A stretch of DNA of 64,000 nt from Hymenochaete sp. R1. Lineage: Eukaryota; Basidiomycota; Agaricomycetes; Hymenochaetales; Hymenochaetaceae. Under the pieces are notes generated by a model. The model searched no databases and had not been told where the DNA came from. It saw nothing but the letters and a program-made list of their open reading frames with translations. Both the position numbers and the translations under genes were made by a program. The stretch lies in contig JAFREE010000072.1 in the NCBI GenBank assembly GCA_019400425.1, forward strand, positions 57,749 to 121,748, given 5' to 3'. Positions within the stretch are counted from its first letter, which is position 1, and each line of letters begins with the position of its first letter. This document shows positions 22,532 through 34,614 of this stretch, piece by piece.

Positions 22532-25500
22532 ATGGACGGCCCACCGCCGCCAGAGGAAGACTTCAGTCAACTCCCAATATCCGACCGGCTTGCTCACAAA
22601 AATTGGAAAGCGCGAGTGTCAGCTTATGAATCCCTCATCAAGACCTTTCAAACCACCGCATCCGACTCAGATCCCGCTTTCAAGCCCTACCTTTCTAATC
22701 CTGATACATTAAAGAAGATCGTAATAGACTCGAACGCAGTTGCGCAGGAGAAAGGGATCGAATGTGTGGTCAACTTTGTGAAGTTCGCGGGTGAGAATGC
22801 TGCGCGCACGAGGGACGTTGTCGTTCCTGCTTTGGTCGATAAATGCTTCGGTTCGGCGCGAAATGGGACAAAACTGCAAGCGATAGAGCTAGCTCTACAT
22901 TATATCGAAGTTGAGAACGGGGGCTCTGCAGTGGTGGTAAGTGAAGCAACGCTGTACAACATACTTTCTGTATTGACTCGTATACAGGATGATATACTTC
23001 CTGGTCTCGGGGCGAAGCAGCCCAAAGTTGTTGTAGGAACGGTAGTAGCATTGAAGGATGCAGTCAAGTAAGTTTAGATTCTCCTTGTTCTCCCCTCGCA
23101 TCTCAAATATCATTACAGAGCATTCGGGACTCATACTGTTCCTCCTCCGCCCATTCTCAAGGCGTTGCCTAAAATCTTTGCGCATACCGACAAGAATGTG
23201 AGAGCAGAAGGGACAGCTTTAGTACACGTTTTATATCAAGGCATTGGACCTGCTATTGAGCCTTGGCTTGGTGACTTGAAACCAGTGCAAGTCAAAGAAT
23301 TGAAGGAGAGTTTTGAGAAGATGGAAAGCGAAGGACAGGGTAAGGGTACGTTGAAAGCTGGACGGCTTACACGAGCCGCAGTTCGTGAATCGGAAGCTGG
23401 AGGCGGTGAAATAGAAGAGGAAGTTGCTGAAGAAGGTGCGTTTATGGTGCCATTAGATTGGATTTACGATGTTCAATCTTTCTTTCAGATCCAGCTCTTA
23501 TGGACCCTCGAGCATTCGCAGAGGAGGTGGATATTAGTGGAAAGATGCCTTCAGGTCTCCACGGAGCTCTTGCATCCTCTAAGTGGAAGGATCGAAAAGA
23601 GGCTCTGGATGAACTACTTGCAGTTCTGAATGCAACCCCGCGGATCAAGGATTCTCCTGATATCGGTGAAGCCGTGAAGGCGTTAGCAGGTCGAATGTCG
23701 GATGCCAACATCAACTGTGTTATCACGGCTGCCAATTGTCTGGAAGCTTTTGCCAGAGCAATGATGTCAAATTTCGCTCGTTATCGAGAGACAACTGTAC
23801 CGCCCATGCTGGAGAGATTGAAGGAAAGGAAGCAAAGTGTTGCAGATGCAATCGGAAATGCTCTCGATGCCATCTTCTCGACGGTAATTGTCGATTCGTT
23901 TAAAATCGCAGCCGTAGACTGACATGGTTCGACCAGGTAACGCTTCCTGACGTCCTTGAACATATTTTACCGGCCTTGGGCTCTAAGAACCCTCAAGTCA
24001 AAGAGGGAACTTTGAAGTTCCTCACTCGGTGCTTGACTACGACAACAATCCCTCCTGCATCTCCCCAAGTCAAGCCTCTCTCTGAGGCACTGGCAGGGCT
24101 TCTCGAAGACTCGTTCGAAGGTGCCCGTAATGAGGCTGCCAATTCGTTGGGCACTCTTATGAAGATTGTTGGCGAACGTCCTTTGAATGCAATTATGGAC
24201 CAACTCGCGGAAGTCAGAAAGACCAAAGTAAAGGAGGCATTTGACAAAGCAACGGTCAAATGCAAAGCGGGTAGCGGTCCAGCACCTAGAGCCGCCCCAC
24301 CACCGGCAAAGGGAGCTTCGACGACGAAGAAAGCTGCTCCTCCACCTAGGCCTGCAGGTGGTGATCTCCTTGTTGACGATGTTGCTCCTCCCAAGCCCAA
24401 AGCAAAGCCGCCGGCTCGACTGATAGCCAAAAAGCCCGCGGAAGAAGCCAACGATGATGCAGTATCCGTTCCGGCTGCCGCTCCCGGACCACCGAAAGCG
24501 GCACCAAAACCACCTGCACGACTAATGCAAGCAAAGAAGCCAGCTCCGTCTGCTGCTGTGGCTGCTGCCTCCGCCGCGTCGACGGCAAAATCAAATAAAG
24601 CAGCTCCAGCTGCAGCTCCAGGAACGCTTGATAACTTCAAGTTTAGGCACTCATCAGAGGATGCAGATGCTCTCGCCACAGATTTGATACCGGGTGAAAT
24701 TGCTTCTGGGCTTGGAGATGGGAACTGGAAGTTGAGATTGGGAGCATTGGAAGAAATGATAACTTGGATTGATGGTGTTGTGGACTCAGCGGAGAGCGAA
24801 GTCATTGTACGCTTTTTGATTAAAAAAGGAGGCGCCGAGAAGAACTTTCAGGTCAGCTACACTTCTTATGCGTTAGCCGTAGGGATTTAGTGATCTCGTC
24901 TAGGTCTCGACGAAGCTATATGGAGTACTTTCCGTCCTTGCTGAGCGGTCTCCAACGTTTGGGAGATCGTCTGTTGCACTTGCAACACCGCATCTTAGCG
25001 AAAAGCTCGGAGATGTCAAATTGAAAAAGCCTGCTGGCGATTTGCTTCTGCTTTTTGCAGAGAAGACTTCGCTGCAATTCGTGCTTAATCAAGGTAAGCG
25101 TCGTTAAATTTGATGAAAAATGATCATTGATTAAATTTCTTTAGCATATGACACTTTATCCAAACAGAAGGCGCCTAAGGTCCTAGCAGATTCCTTGACA
25201 TGGATTGACTTGGCTTTGAAGGATTTTGGAGTCGCTGGTGTTGCACTCCGCAGCCTTGTTGACTTTTTGAAAACCTCACTGGGCAACTCGAATGCTCAAG
25301 TCAGAACGAGCGCAACGAAAACGCTTGTGACAGTAAAGATCTTCGTTGGACCAAGTAAGTTATAGCCGAACATATCGAAGAAATTGATGCTGATCCTTGG
25401 TACCAGGCGTCAAGGATATCCTGGGAGAAGTAAACCCTCAGCTACTAGCCACCATTACAAGCGAGTTTGACAAGGTTGATGGGCAAACACCGCCGGAGCC

Positions 25501-28500
25501 CATTCGAACATCCGTGGATGTGCAAGCTCTGGGTAGCACGAGTTCTGGGAAGAATGCTTCCTCCAACGCGGCTGCGATGGATGACCTCTTCCCTCGCGTT
25601 GAATTAGATGCCTTGCTTAAAGGGACTACTATCCTGACTGGAGCGAAAAATGACGCATGGAAGGTCAAAAAGGAAGCATTGGAGACGCTTCAGGCGATTC
25701 TTGATCAAGGACCTAACAAGCGACTGAAGCCGAACATGGGTGAGTAAGTTTCAATAGCTCACTGATTGCTCTGCTGATAGAATTTGAAGGTGAAATTGGC
25801 CAGGTTTTGAAGAGTCGAGTAACGGACTCGAACAAAGCCGTTCAAGTTTTAGCCTTGGATATAATCGCTCGCATCGCGACTGGCATGGGGAAACCCTTTG
25901 AGAAGCATACACGCTTTTTCGCATTACCGGTTGCTAGTGTTCTGTCAGATCAAAAGGCAAACATTCGTCAGGCAGGTATCGCGACTCTGACAGCCATTGC
26001 CGAGGCTTGCGAAAGCGTGGACAGCATGGTGCACGGCCTCGCAACTGCTTTAGAGTCGTCTAATCCCATACAGAGAGCTACCCTTTGCAACTGGATTGGA
26101 GACCATCTGAAGGCCCATGATCCTGAGTCCTCTTTAGATTTAACGACTTGGGCCGGTCCGATCATCCATTGCCTAGATGACAAAAGTGCCGACGTTCGTA
26201 AAGGGGCCCAGCTGGTTTTACCCTTCGTCGTTTCTCAGGCTGGCTTTGACTATGTGATGCAGCAAACGAATACATTGAAGCCGGCTTCGCGTTCAGTAGT
26301 CGCACCTTTAGTCAAAGCCGCAGCGGCGTCCGTTCCGGAGAAGGCTCCTGTGGAAAAGCAAAACAAGGTAGAGAAACCGAAGAAAGCGGCCCCAGTTCCA
26401 TTGCCAGTGAAACTGTCGGAACCGGCGTCGGTGGTCTCACCCCCTCAATCTCCGCTACGGGCTGGGACTCCCTCCTCTGCGATACCAATGACGAGCAAGA
26501 TTGGTGGAGTGCGCCGGAAGCTCCCCCAGGGTTCAATTCCTCGACCAGATTCACAAGCAAGTAATGTAGAAGATGTTCCATCTACAACAGCTCCAACTTC
26601 CCGGATTGCTGCGAAAAGCGGCATCGGTGGACTCCGGAGGCCTGTATCTTTCGCACCGAAACCCGTCAGTGTGCCTCCGCCTCCCGCTGCTACAACGATA
26701 AATGCACCTTTCCTAAGCGGAAATATTGGCCTCAAAAACTCAAGGTTAGCCAAGGACGGAACGAGGTGGATTGTCGAGGGCGGCCCAATGCGCAAGGACC
26801 TCGTCGATTTCTTACAGGTGCAAATGGAACCTCACGTTTCCAAGGATGTCTTTGCACTTCTTTTCAGCCGCGATCACAATGCCGTAAACGATCACATCTC
26901 GGGTCTAAATTCACTATGTGAATTCTACTCCGCACTAGCAGGTAACGACGGAAAGTACGGTTTCAATGCTCAAGAGCGATATGACATTGGAGTTGCCAAC
27001 GTAGATTTGACACTAAAATACGTCTCTATCCGAGTGCATGAGCCACAGCCGAATCTCATTGGCAAATGCCTAGATGTGGTTGAAAGCGTGATGGCCTTCC
27101 TACGAGATGTAAACTATCAGCTTACAGATGCTGAGGCCTTGTGTTTTGTTCCTACAATTACTAACAAAGTTAGTTCTTTATAAATGCTAAGTCTCCTATT
27201 CTGACTCTGCGGACTTTTTTCAGTTAGGAGACGCTCGGGAGGCCGTCCGAGTCCGAGTCCAACTCATCATCCAGACGCTTCCGAAAATTTATGCATTTAG
27301 CAGGGTATTCCAATTGCTCATGGATTACGGCTTGCGATCGAAGGTTGCAAAGACTCGTCAGGGTACTCTGGACGAAATGGCTGGGATACTCAAGCGAACG
27401 GGAATTGGTGCTTGTGAACCTTCTAAAGCGTTCCCTGTTTTAGGTTCAATGATATCTGACAAGGATGCTGCGGTGCGGAAGGCTGCACTATCGACGCTTG
27501 GGGAAGCCTACGTATTAGTTGGAGAGAGTATATGGTCCTTTGTTGGCTCGATGTCTGCCAAAGACAAAACACAGCTGGAAGAGCGATTGAAACGTGTCGC
27601 AGGACCGAGCAGTGTTGAAGCAGTTGACGCTCATCCTCAAGCACCCACCACGCATAGTCCCCAACCGGCCTCACGTATTGCTTCAGGGGTTCCGAGACCC
27701 GGTTCCCATGTCGGAGGAATTGCTTCACGGCGTCCGTCATCACCAATGGGTGCTTCAAAATTACCAAACCCCTCGTCTCCTAGTCGACTTAGTCAGTCTC
27801 ATGTGAACGAAGCTTCGAACGAAGTGAGATCAGGTTCACCGACACCATCTTCTCGATTCCCAAAGAGTGGCATACCCACATCTCCACCAGCTAACCGCCC
27901 AAAGAGCATGCTGCCTTCCCGCTTTGGCTCCTCCCGTATCGGTGCCCCTCCATCTGCTACCCATGGTCAAGCTCATGAAACGAATGCTGTGGATGGGCCA
28001 GTCATTAGGCCGCTCAATGGAGAGGGTCACCGTCAGACATCTTCTGTGGCCACTACAGAATCGGATACCGCCTTCAGCTCGGAACCGTCAGAGAAGGATG
28101 TCGCGTCTTTGACGATATCAAAAATTCTGAGCAGTGATCCTTCAAGAAGCGTCGACGCCCTCAAACAAATCCAAAGAATTCTAGAAGCTGGTTCGGAGGA
28201 ACGAACATCAACACAGTATCAAGACCTTTCAGACCATATTGAAGGCCTTATGGAAACAATTACTCTTCAAATGAGTCATGTCTTTGAGGACGCCTCGACC
28301 ATCGTTGAACCAGAAAACTTCCGTCTAGCCAAGCATTTGATACAAACGATCAATGCCTTTTGTGATCACCCCATTCTCGCGGAGTCGATTCAAGATGGGA
28401 ACCTCACCGGGTTGTTCGAAGAACTCACTCTTCGGCTGCTACAAACAGACGAAAGCGATAGCAGCAAGGTGAAGGACCTATCGCGGTTCATCAATATGAT

Positions 28501-29744
28501 CATACTCCGCTTGTTCGCAACCTGTCGCAGGATGACTGTCATTAGGTGCGCATCCACAACAATTTTCTTTATGTTCGTCTACTAAAGCATTACTCAGGTC
28601 CTTATTTTCATTACTCCTTCAAATCGTGAAGCCTTTCCCAGTGAATGGGACGCCATCGGACTCTAAGGAAGCAAAAGTTGCCGAACTTGTTCTTAAGTGC
28701 ATATGGAAGCTGGCTCGAAATATTCCGCAAGATTTGGAAAAGCATGAACTTGATCCCGTAGAACTGTTCCCGGCCATTGAATACTTCTTACAGTCCATCC
28801 CTCCGAATGAATGGCGAGCGCGGGCGACGAATAAGGTTCCCAGTGGGGATATGCCCCTTCGAACAATCAAGGTTATCATCCAGCATGTTGTCGGTAAGTA
28901 CCATACAAAAAGCGAGCGAATTCCAACTTAATTTTGCCTATAGCTTTCTACAATGACGAAGTGTATGATCTGCTGTCGCAATCATTCGATGATCCTTCGG
29001 CTACTATCGTCTATCCGTACGTATACCGTATTCTAAACACAAATCGAAATGCCACGGAGAGTGGTACACTTCGGAACCCGACGAACGGCTCTTCGAACGG
29101 GACTGAAGCTTCTGAACGAAGCCCGAATGCAAGCCAGCCGACCAGTCCTCGTGCCAGTGCTACCAGGTCTTCCTACACTTCCAATGATCGCTACCATTCA
29201 CCATCGAGTCGTCATACATCGCATAGCGGCGCCTCTGCGGCCGGTGGGGGCATGCTCCCGCCACCGGTAGATGAGCCGGATCCGGATGAACAACTCATCA
29301 CCATTATCAATCACATTTCTAGTGAGGTGACGGGGGCCATGCACAAAGAAGGCATCACGGAGCTGCACCAGTTTATCAAGGCTTACCCGCATAAAAAGCC
29401 TCGAGTAGACAGGATGCTGGAGAATACCGGTCCGGCTTTCCGAAAATACATAGCTCGAGCGTTGGCAAGTCGGGCTGCGGAAGACGAGGAACGTAACGTT
29501 GCTGTAGCAGACACGCTTTCAAGTACGTTTTTGCATTCGTGGTTGCCCTTCCTAGGCTTCATAGTTTTAATTTGCAGGACTCGAATCAAATGGACAATTC
29601 GGGTCAACCTCTGTTCGATCCTCACAATCTCCCATTTCACCAACGGGGAACGTATTTTCTGAAGCAGGAATAGCCGAATCCCGCACACAACGATCGAGTA
29701 CGCTGAGCAACGGCTCATCGACTGCAGACGTTGAAGGCAGTTGA
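22532..29744 (+). CDS. STU2: XMAP215/chTOG-family microtubule polymerase with five TOG domains
   Basis: Binds tubulin through TOG domains, promotes plus-end growth and acts at spindle poles and kinetochores. From MDGPPPPEEDFSQLP I see five TOG arrays: TOG1 (22,532-23,400, NWKARVSAYESL), TOG2 (23,490-24,240, KWKDRKEALDEL), TOG3 (24,650-25,500, NWKLRLGALEEM), TOG4 (25,570-26,300, AWKVKKEALETL) and TOG5 (26,760-27,600, TRWIVEGGPMRKDL). Ala/Pro/Lys-rich basic linkers at 24,250-24,630 and 26,330-26,740 should bind the lattice. A Ser/Arg/Pro linker (27,610-28,070) precedes a helical C-terminal domain. The stop is at 29742-29744. About a dozen introns and roughly 2,000 residues. Ascomycete Stu2 and Alp14 have only two TOGs plus a coiled coil. 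This one matches the animal/plant layout. Confidence 0.92.
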
Positions 29745-30163
29745 ACTGTCTCGATACCAACTATATCTTCACCTTTTTATCCTCTTAACTCGTTGCCGTC
29801 GCAGTTAGGCCTTCATGATAATATGCAATGTACTCTAGTACCCATTCATGACATTTCGTTCATTTCCCCCCGTGTATTTCGCGTGCAGAATGATCATATA
29901 AATGATTTTTCAATGAAAGAAGGCGAACCCCAATAAATTTCTTGACCCAACGAAAATGGTGTGCACGTGATCTATTGGGACTATGACTTCAACAAATGTG
30001 TGCAATTCGGCGCTAAGTCCTCTCACCGACCTTCGGTACTCTCAACCTCACCCACCACCGCAAAGTTTCTCCACCGAGAGACCTTCTTCGCATGCTTCCT
30101 TCGTGCTAAAGCACATACGTTGCTTCATACTACGCTTAAGGTCTCAAGGCATTGGAAATCACT
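29745..30163. other. Intergenic region (promoter of the acyltransferase gene)
   Basis: This is 3' flank of the TOG gene and 5' flank of the acyltransferase. AT-rich motifs (TATAA-like near 29900) may be the poly(A) region. I see no gene or repeat. Confidence 0.45.
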
Positions 30164-32967
30164 ATGTCGACGCTGTCCATGCCAAAGCGGTCTCCTGACT
30201 TCCTTTATGACCTTGTTCTGGGTTTTTGGAGGACTGTCGTATCTATTTTCTTCAGGGAAATTCGGCCACGAGGGGCGTATAACATTCCGAAGGAGGGTCC
30301 AGTCATCCTCGTTGCGGCGCCTCACCACAATCAGGTGCGAGCACTATGAAATGGCGACGTTTAAGAACACTTATACTTTTGCGCTTATTAGTTCCTGGAC
30401 CCAATTTTGCTCATGTCCGAGGTGCACCGTGAAACAAAAAGGAGAGTAGAGTTCTTGATAGCTGCAAAAAGTATGACACGCAAGTCCATAGGATTCTCTG
30501 CATCCCTGATGTCAGCAAGTGAGTCTAGTTATACTTCCGTTTTACGGGCACGTGTGGTAGACCTGATTTCGTTACCCCAGTCCCCGTGTCTCGGGCCGCA
30601 GACGAAGCCAAGCCTGGAACAGGTCTCATTTGCCTAGCTGAAGATGATAATTGCCTTGTCATCGGACATGGAACAAAGTTCACGTCTGAGTTGAAACCTA
30701 AGTGGCAGTTGATGCTCCCCAAGGATTTGAACTCTTCTACTGCGGAAGTGATCGAGATAATTTCGGACACAAAAATTCGAATCAAGAAAGAATTTGGAAG
30801 CGACAGCGGCAAGGCTACCGGGAGGTTCAAGGAGAAGGTGGCAGCGGCGAAGGAATCTGGAAAGGAGGGTGTGCCATTCAGGCGGCTTCCATTCATCGAC
30901 CAACAGGAAATGTATCGCTTCGTATACAAGCGGCTCAAAGAGGGTGGTCTACTTGGGATTTTTCCCGAAGGTCTGCGGTCTTTATCTGATATGTAACGTC
31001 GTATGCTAAGAATTTTTGTAGGGGGAAGTCATGACCGGACGGATCTGCTTCCACTGAAAGCTGGTGTCACCATAATGGCCCTCGGCGCGATGGCCAATGA
31101 CCCCAAATGCAAAGTCAGAATTGTACCAGTTGGCCTCTCCTATTTCCACCCACATCGTTTCCGTTCACGAGCAGTGGTCGAATTTGGCTCTGCTATGGAA
31201 GTGCCCGAGGAACTGGTAAATAAGTTCAAGGAAGGTGGTGCTGAGAAAAGGGAAGCGTGTACAAAACTATTGGACCTGATCTATGAAGGGTTGAAGACGG
31301 TGACATTACGCGCACCAGACTACGACACACTCATGGTGAGTCAATTTAGTTCGAAAGCATCATACAGCCTAACTCAGGCTTTATGAAGGTCATTCAAGCT
31401 ACCAGGAGACTTTATGAAACCCCTGGCCAACATTTAACTCTTGGACAGGTTGTAGAACTTAATCGACGCTTCTTGGAGGCATACAGGCACTTCAAAGACG
31501 AGCCGAGGGTACAAAAGCTGCAGAAGGACGTGTTAAGGTACAACCGTGCAATCAGAGATCTCGGACTCCGTGATCACCAGGTTCGTAGTCACACAACCCG
31601 ATCATTTATGTATTGATAATGCCCAAGGTTCCGAGAGCCAAACCTGCAAGCTATAAGACTCTCAGTCTTCTCATCTACAGGCTCGGCCTCTTGATTGTTT
31701 GGACTATTTTTGCATTGCCTGGAGTGATCCTGAATGGGCCTATTTTCGTCACCGCTTCGATTATGTCGAGGAAAAAAGCCAAAGGTGAGTTGTGCCGAGA
31801 CAATTATTCGTGTACTTATCCGTTTTATGCAGAGGCCCTTGCTGCCTCGAACGTGAAGATTGCAGGCAAAGATGTTTTGGCTACTTGGAAAATACTCATT
31901 TCCTTAGGAATAGCACCGATCCTCTATACGGTATATGCAATCATAGCAGCTGTAGTCGCGACGAAAGCAGACGCTTCATGGGAATGGATCATCTGGTCGC
32001 CCATTCTTGCGTTAATCGTCCTCCCGATAATGAGTTTCGCTGCTTTGAAGTTTGGCGAGGCCGGTATGGATGTCTTGAAGTATGTTCTATTTATCGTTCT
32101 CGTAGGCAAATTCTGAGACTTGGGTGTGTATGGTCACAAGGTCGCTGCGCCCGTTGGTGATAGCACTTTTTCCCGGTCAGCAACGTCGCTTGGATAAATT
32201 AAAGAACATGCGAGAAAAGCTCGCAAACGAGTTGACGGAGCTGATCAACGAACTTGGTCCTAAACTGTGGGATGATTTTGATCATGTATGCCATTCTCGT
32301 GTCTAAATTGTGAACTAACGTCACTCATCACATCCCAAGTGGCGAATAATGGTTCCTTCTGCCGCAGCGCCGCCATCTACCGGGAAGCCTGGCCTATGGA
32401 GGCGGAAGAGCGGTACGGGAGCGGTTGATGCCCAGGGCACGTTACTTGTCCACCCAATGGTCGGTACTATGTCTTTAATGAATGTCGATGTCAATGATAA
32501 CCTCTACCGATCACTAGACTTGGTTAGACGAACGACTTTTTGGATGGAGCCGCAGCTCCAAGCATGGGACAAGTGTATGGGCTGATAATCCAAGTGCGTA
32601 CCCCAGTCGAGCAGCCAGTCCTGTCGCATCTGGCGATGAAGATGAAGGCGAGGGCGACTACGAACAGATCCTTGGGTACCTACCTTCCGAAGGCGACGAC
32701 ATTTCTCCTCCCCGTTCTCGGTCCCGCAGCATGCGCAGCTCGTACGCGGACTTGCAGCAGCTGAAAATGACGCCGGCGAGCACAAGCACTGGTGTTAATC
32801 CGCGCCTCGCAGATGCTCTGCTGCAAGTAGACACGTCTCACCACCGAGAACGAAGGGATACCTTGAAGGATGGCATCCCCGTGCAAAAAATAGGAAACAT
32901 CGACCGTGATGAGACGTTCAAGGATGCAACGGTTGAGCTAAACAATGATTGTAGTCGACCGCCATAG
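30164..32967 (+). CDS. SCT1: Glycerol-3-phosphate/dihydroxyacetone-phosphate acyltransferase (SCT1/GPT2-like)
   Basis: An ER membrane acyltransferase for the first step of glycerolipid synthesis. The start MSTLSMPKRSPDFLYD is followed by IPKEGPVILVAAPHHNQ. A splice joins this to FLDPILLMSEV, building the catalytic H-x4-D motif HNQFLD. Later come IPVSRAADEAKPGTG, PFIDQQEMYRFVYKRLKEG and FPEGGSHDRTDLLPLKAG (motif III, again across an intron). VRIVPVGLSYFHPHRFRSRA follows. The C-terminal half has three hydrophobic spans: about 31,650-31,770, 31,890-31,960 and 31,980-32,060. A Ser/Arg-rich regulatory tail ends at 32967. The domain order matches yeast Gpt2/Sct1. About ten introns; those in the tail (32,290-32,600) are least certain. 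Confidence 0.9.
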
Positions 32968-33343
32968 GGTTCTTATCGATAGTTCTCTCTTTTCTTTTCT
33001 TTTCTGGCTTGCACCCATGACATGACATTATGGACAATAGGACAGCGTCTATTACAACGAAATCTACACAAAAACAGTCTAGCACGTTCGTGTCGCGAAA
33101 GCGAAGGGTCCAGAGGCGAGTAGAGAGGAAACAAAATGTACGAGAAAGAGAACGAGAGCGGAAAGAGCGGAAAGACAAAACGATACACGTGTTCTATGGT
33201 TGTAAGAAGATCGATAGCGAGAGAAAATTTATAGTCACTGTACTGTCAAAGCACCGGTCCGAAGGAGCATAAGATAAGGAATGGTAGTATGGGATAAATG
33301 ATGAGCCAATGGATCCCAAATAGTTGGCTGGTTCTAAGAGCGT
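32968..33343. other. Convergent 3' region
   Basis: This 376-base gap lies between two genes that end towards each other. A purine-rich patch (33,090-33,180) gives spurious open frames. No gene is seen. Confidence 0.5.
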
Positions 33344-33934
33344 CTACTCGGGAAGACCACGAACTTGGATGTAGGGCTCGCGGCGCATGAGGAACTTAGA
33401 GAACTCCATTCCACATTTTGCGCAGCTGGATGAAGATGAAGATAAAGTCAGGGTGGCTTGAACACGATGTCGACGATTTCACATGAAAGTGAAAAGTGAA
33501 TGAACTAACCGCAAATCGCTGACGCCATTGACAAACTGGAAGAATAAGGAAAGAAGAAACAAACTTTTGAGCATCAATTCATTCAAAGACAAATACCGTC
33601 ATCGAGCCGCCTTACTTGAGTCTGCGAGCAGCCACCTTCCTCAGCTTTGTAGTTTCCTAACGCTTCCTTTCCCAAATCCTGGCAACGGATGGCAGCCTGG
33701 CGTTCGTAATTGGAGTTAGGCCGCAGTTAATGTCTCAGATAAGGGGGAACCGTACCGCTTTCGCAGGGTAACCGCTGCGCGCCCTAAGGACATTACCAAT
33801 TCGTCAGCCAATGTCACGGAAGAGTGGTAATAAGGAACACGCTGTACTGACGGCGTGTGTTTCGTGACGATGTAGATGGGCTCTCCTCGAAGAGATCCAC
33901 ATGTCTCAATCTGGAGGTAAGGATCGGTAGACAT
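33344..33934 (-). CDS. Small Cys-containing orphan protein (about 99 residues)
   Basis: Five short exons join well on GT-AG sites. MSTDPYLQIETCGSLRGEPI leads to IVTKHTPARSGYPAKA. The next exon gives AAIRCQDLGKEALGNYKAEE, then FVNGVSDLRCAKCGMEFSKF. It ends REPYIQVRGLPE with a stop at 33344. The consistent frame through four introns supports a real gene. The C-A-K-C pair and one or two further Cys could bind a metal. I do not recognise the family. It converges on the acyltransferase gene and has its own promoter in the 680-base gap to the methionine aminopeptidase gene. Confidence 0.6.
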
Positions 33935-34614
33935 AGGTGTCGCAAGCGGGTTATGAACAAGGTAAAAGGGTAGAGCAGAGATTCAGAGCTAGAAGAGGAG
34001 TAGTCGAGCAAGCAGCTATAAGGCACGACGTCGACTAAGACAATGACTCTGGGTCTCGGGTGGTGAAGGTGGAAAGACCGGCGCAAATGCTCGGAGGGGT
34101 GGTTAGCAGTGGGCAACAGGTCCTTGGAACACTCTCTCATGATGGACAACAGAATCTCTTTTATGCTGGTCATATAACAGGGATGGGGCAAGACTAGTAA
34201 GGCATAGGGTTGGAGGGCAAAGGGGCTTAATGGCCTAATGGCGCGCCGTTCGTTCCTTTGCTCGCTCATCCGTGGTCCTGTCTCGTACTGTCATCGTACA
34301 TACAAGGGACATGATGCAGCTCGAGGCACTTCGTACCAATTAAAGTTCCCTATCGAAGCTCCGAGATAACCATCTCTGGTCCCTAACGATCTCACTCGTT
34401 TTTTTGCATTTTCCGAAACGGGCGGCTTGGTCGGATGGGTTTGAACAGACGTCGACAAGGCCATAATTTCCAAAAGCGCATTTACCAGTGCATCGACGGC
34501 GTAGGATCGGAGAGAAAGGCTAAGTTCTAAACTCCGGGCTCTCACACAGTCCATACACAAAAGAGCGATTCATACATTGCCATTTAGGTCATCATGAGGT
34601 CAAAGCCAACTCCT
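33935..34614. other. Intergenic region
   Basis: The gap holds the promoter of the small Cys protein and the 3' flank of the methionine aminopeptidase gene. Open frames on the minus strand (33814-34269 and 34291-34560) overlap or abut real genes and carry no motif. Nothing else is seen. Confidence 0.4.

Noticed and set aside
23993..24805. 270-codon open frame antisense to the TOG gene
   Set aside because: It is Ala/Gly/Ser-rich because it mirrors the Ala/Pro/Lys linker of the real gene. It has no motif, and the plus-strand TOG exons are certain.
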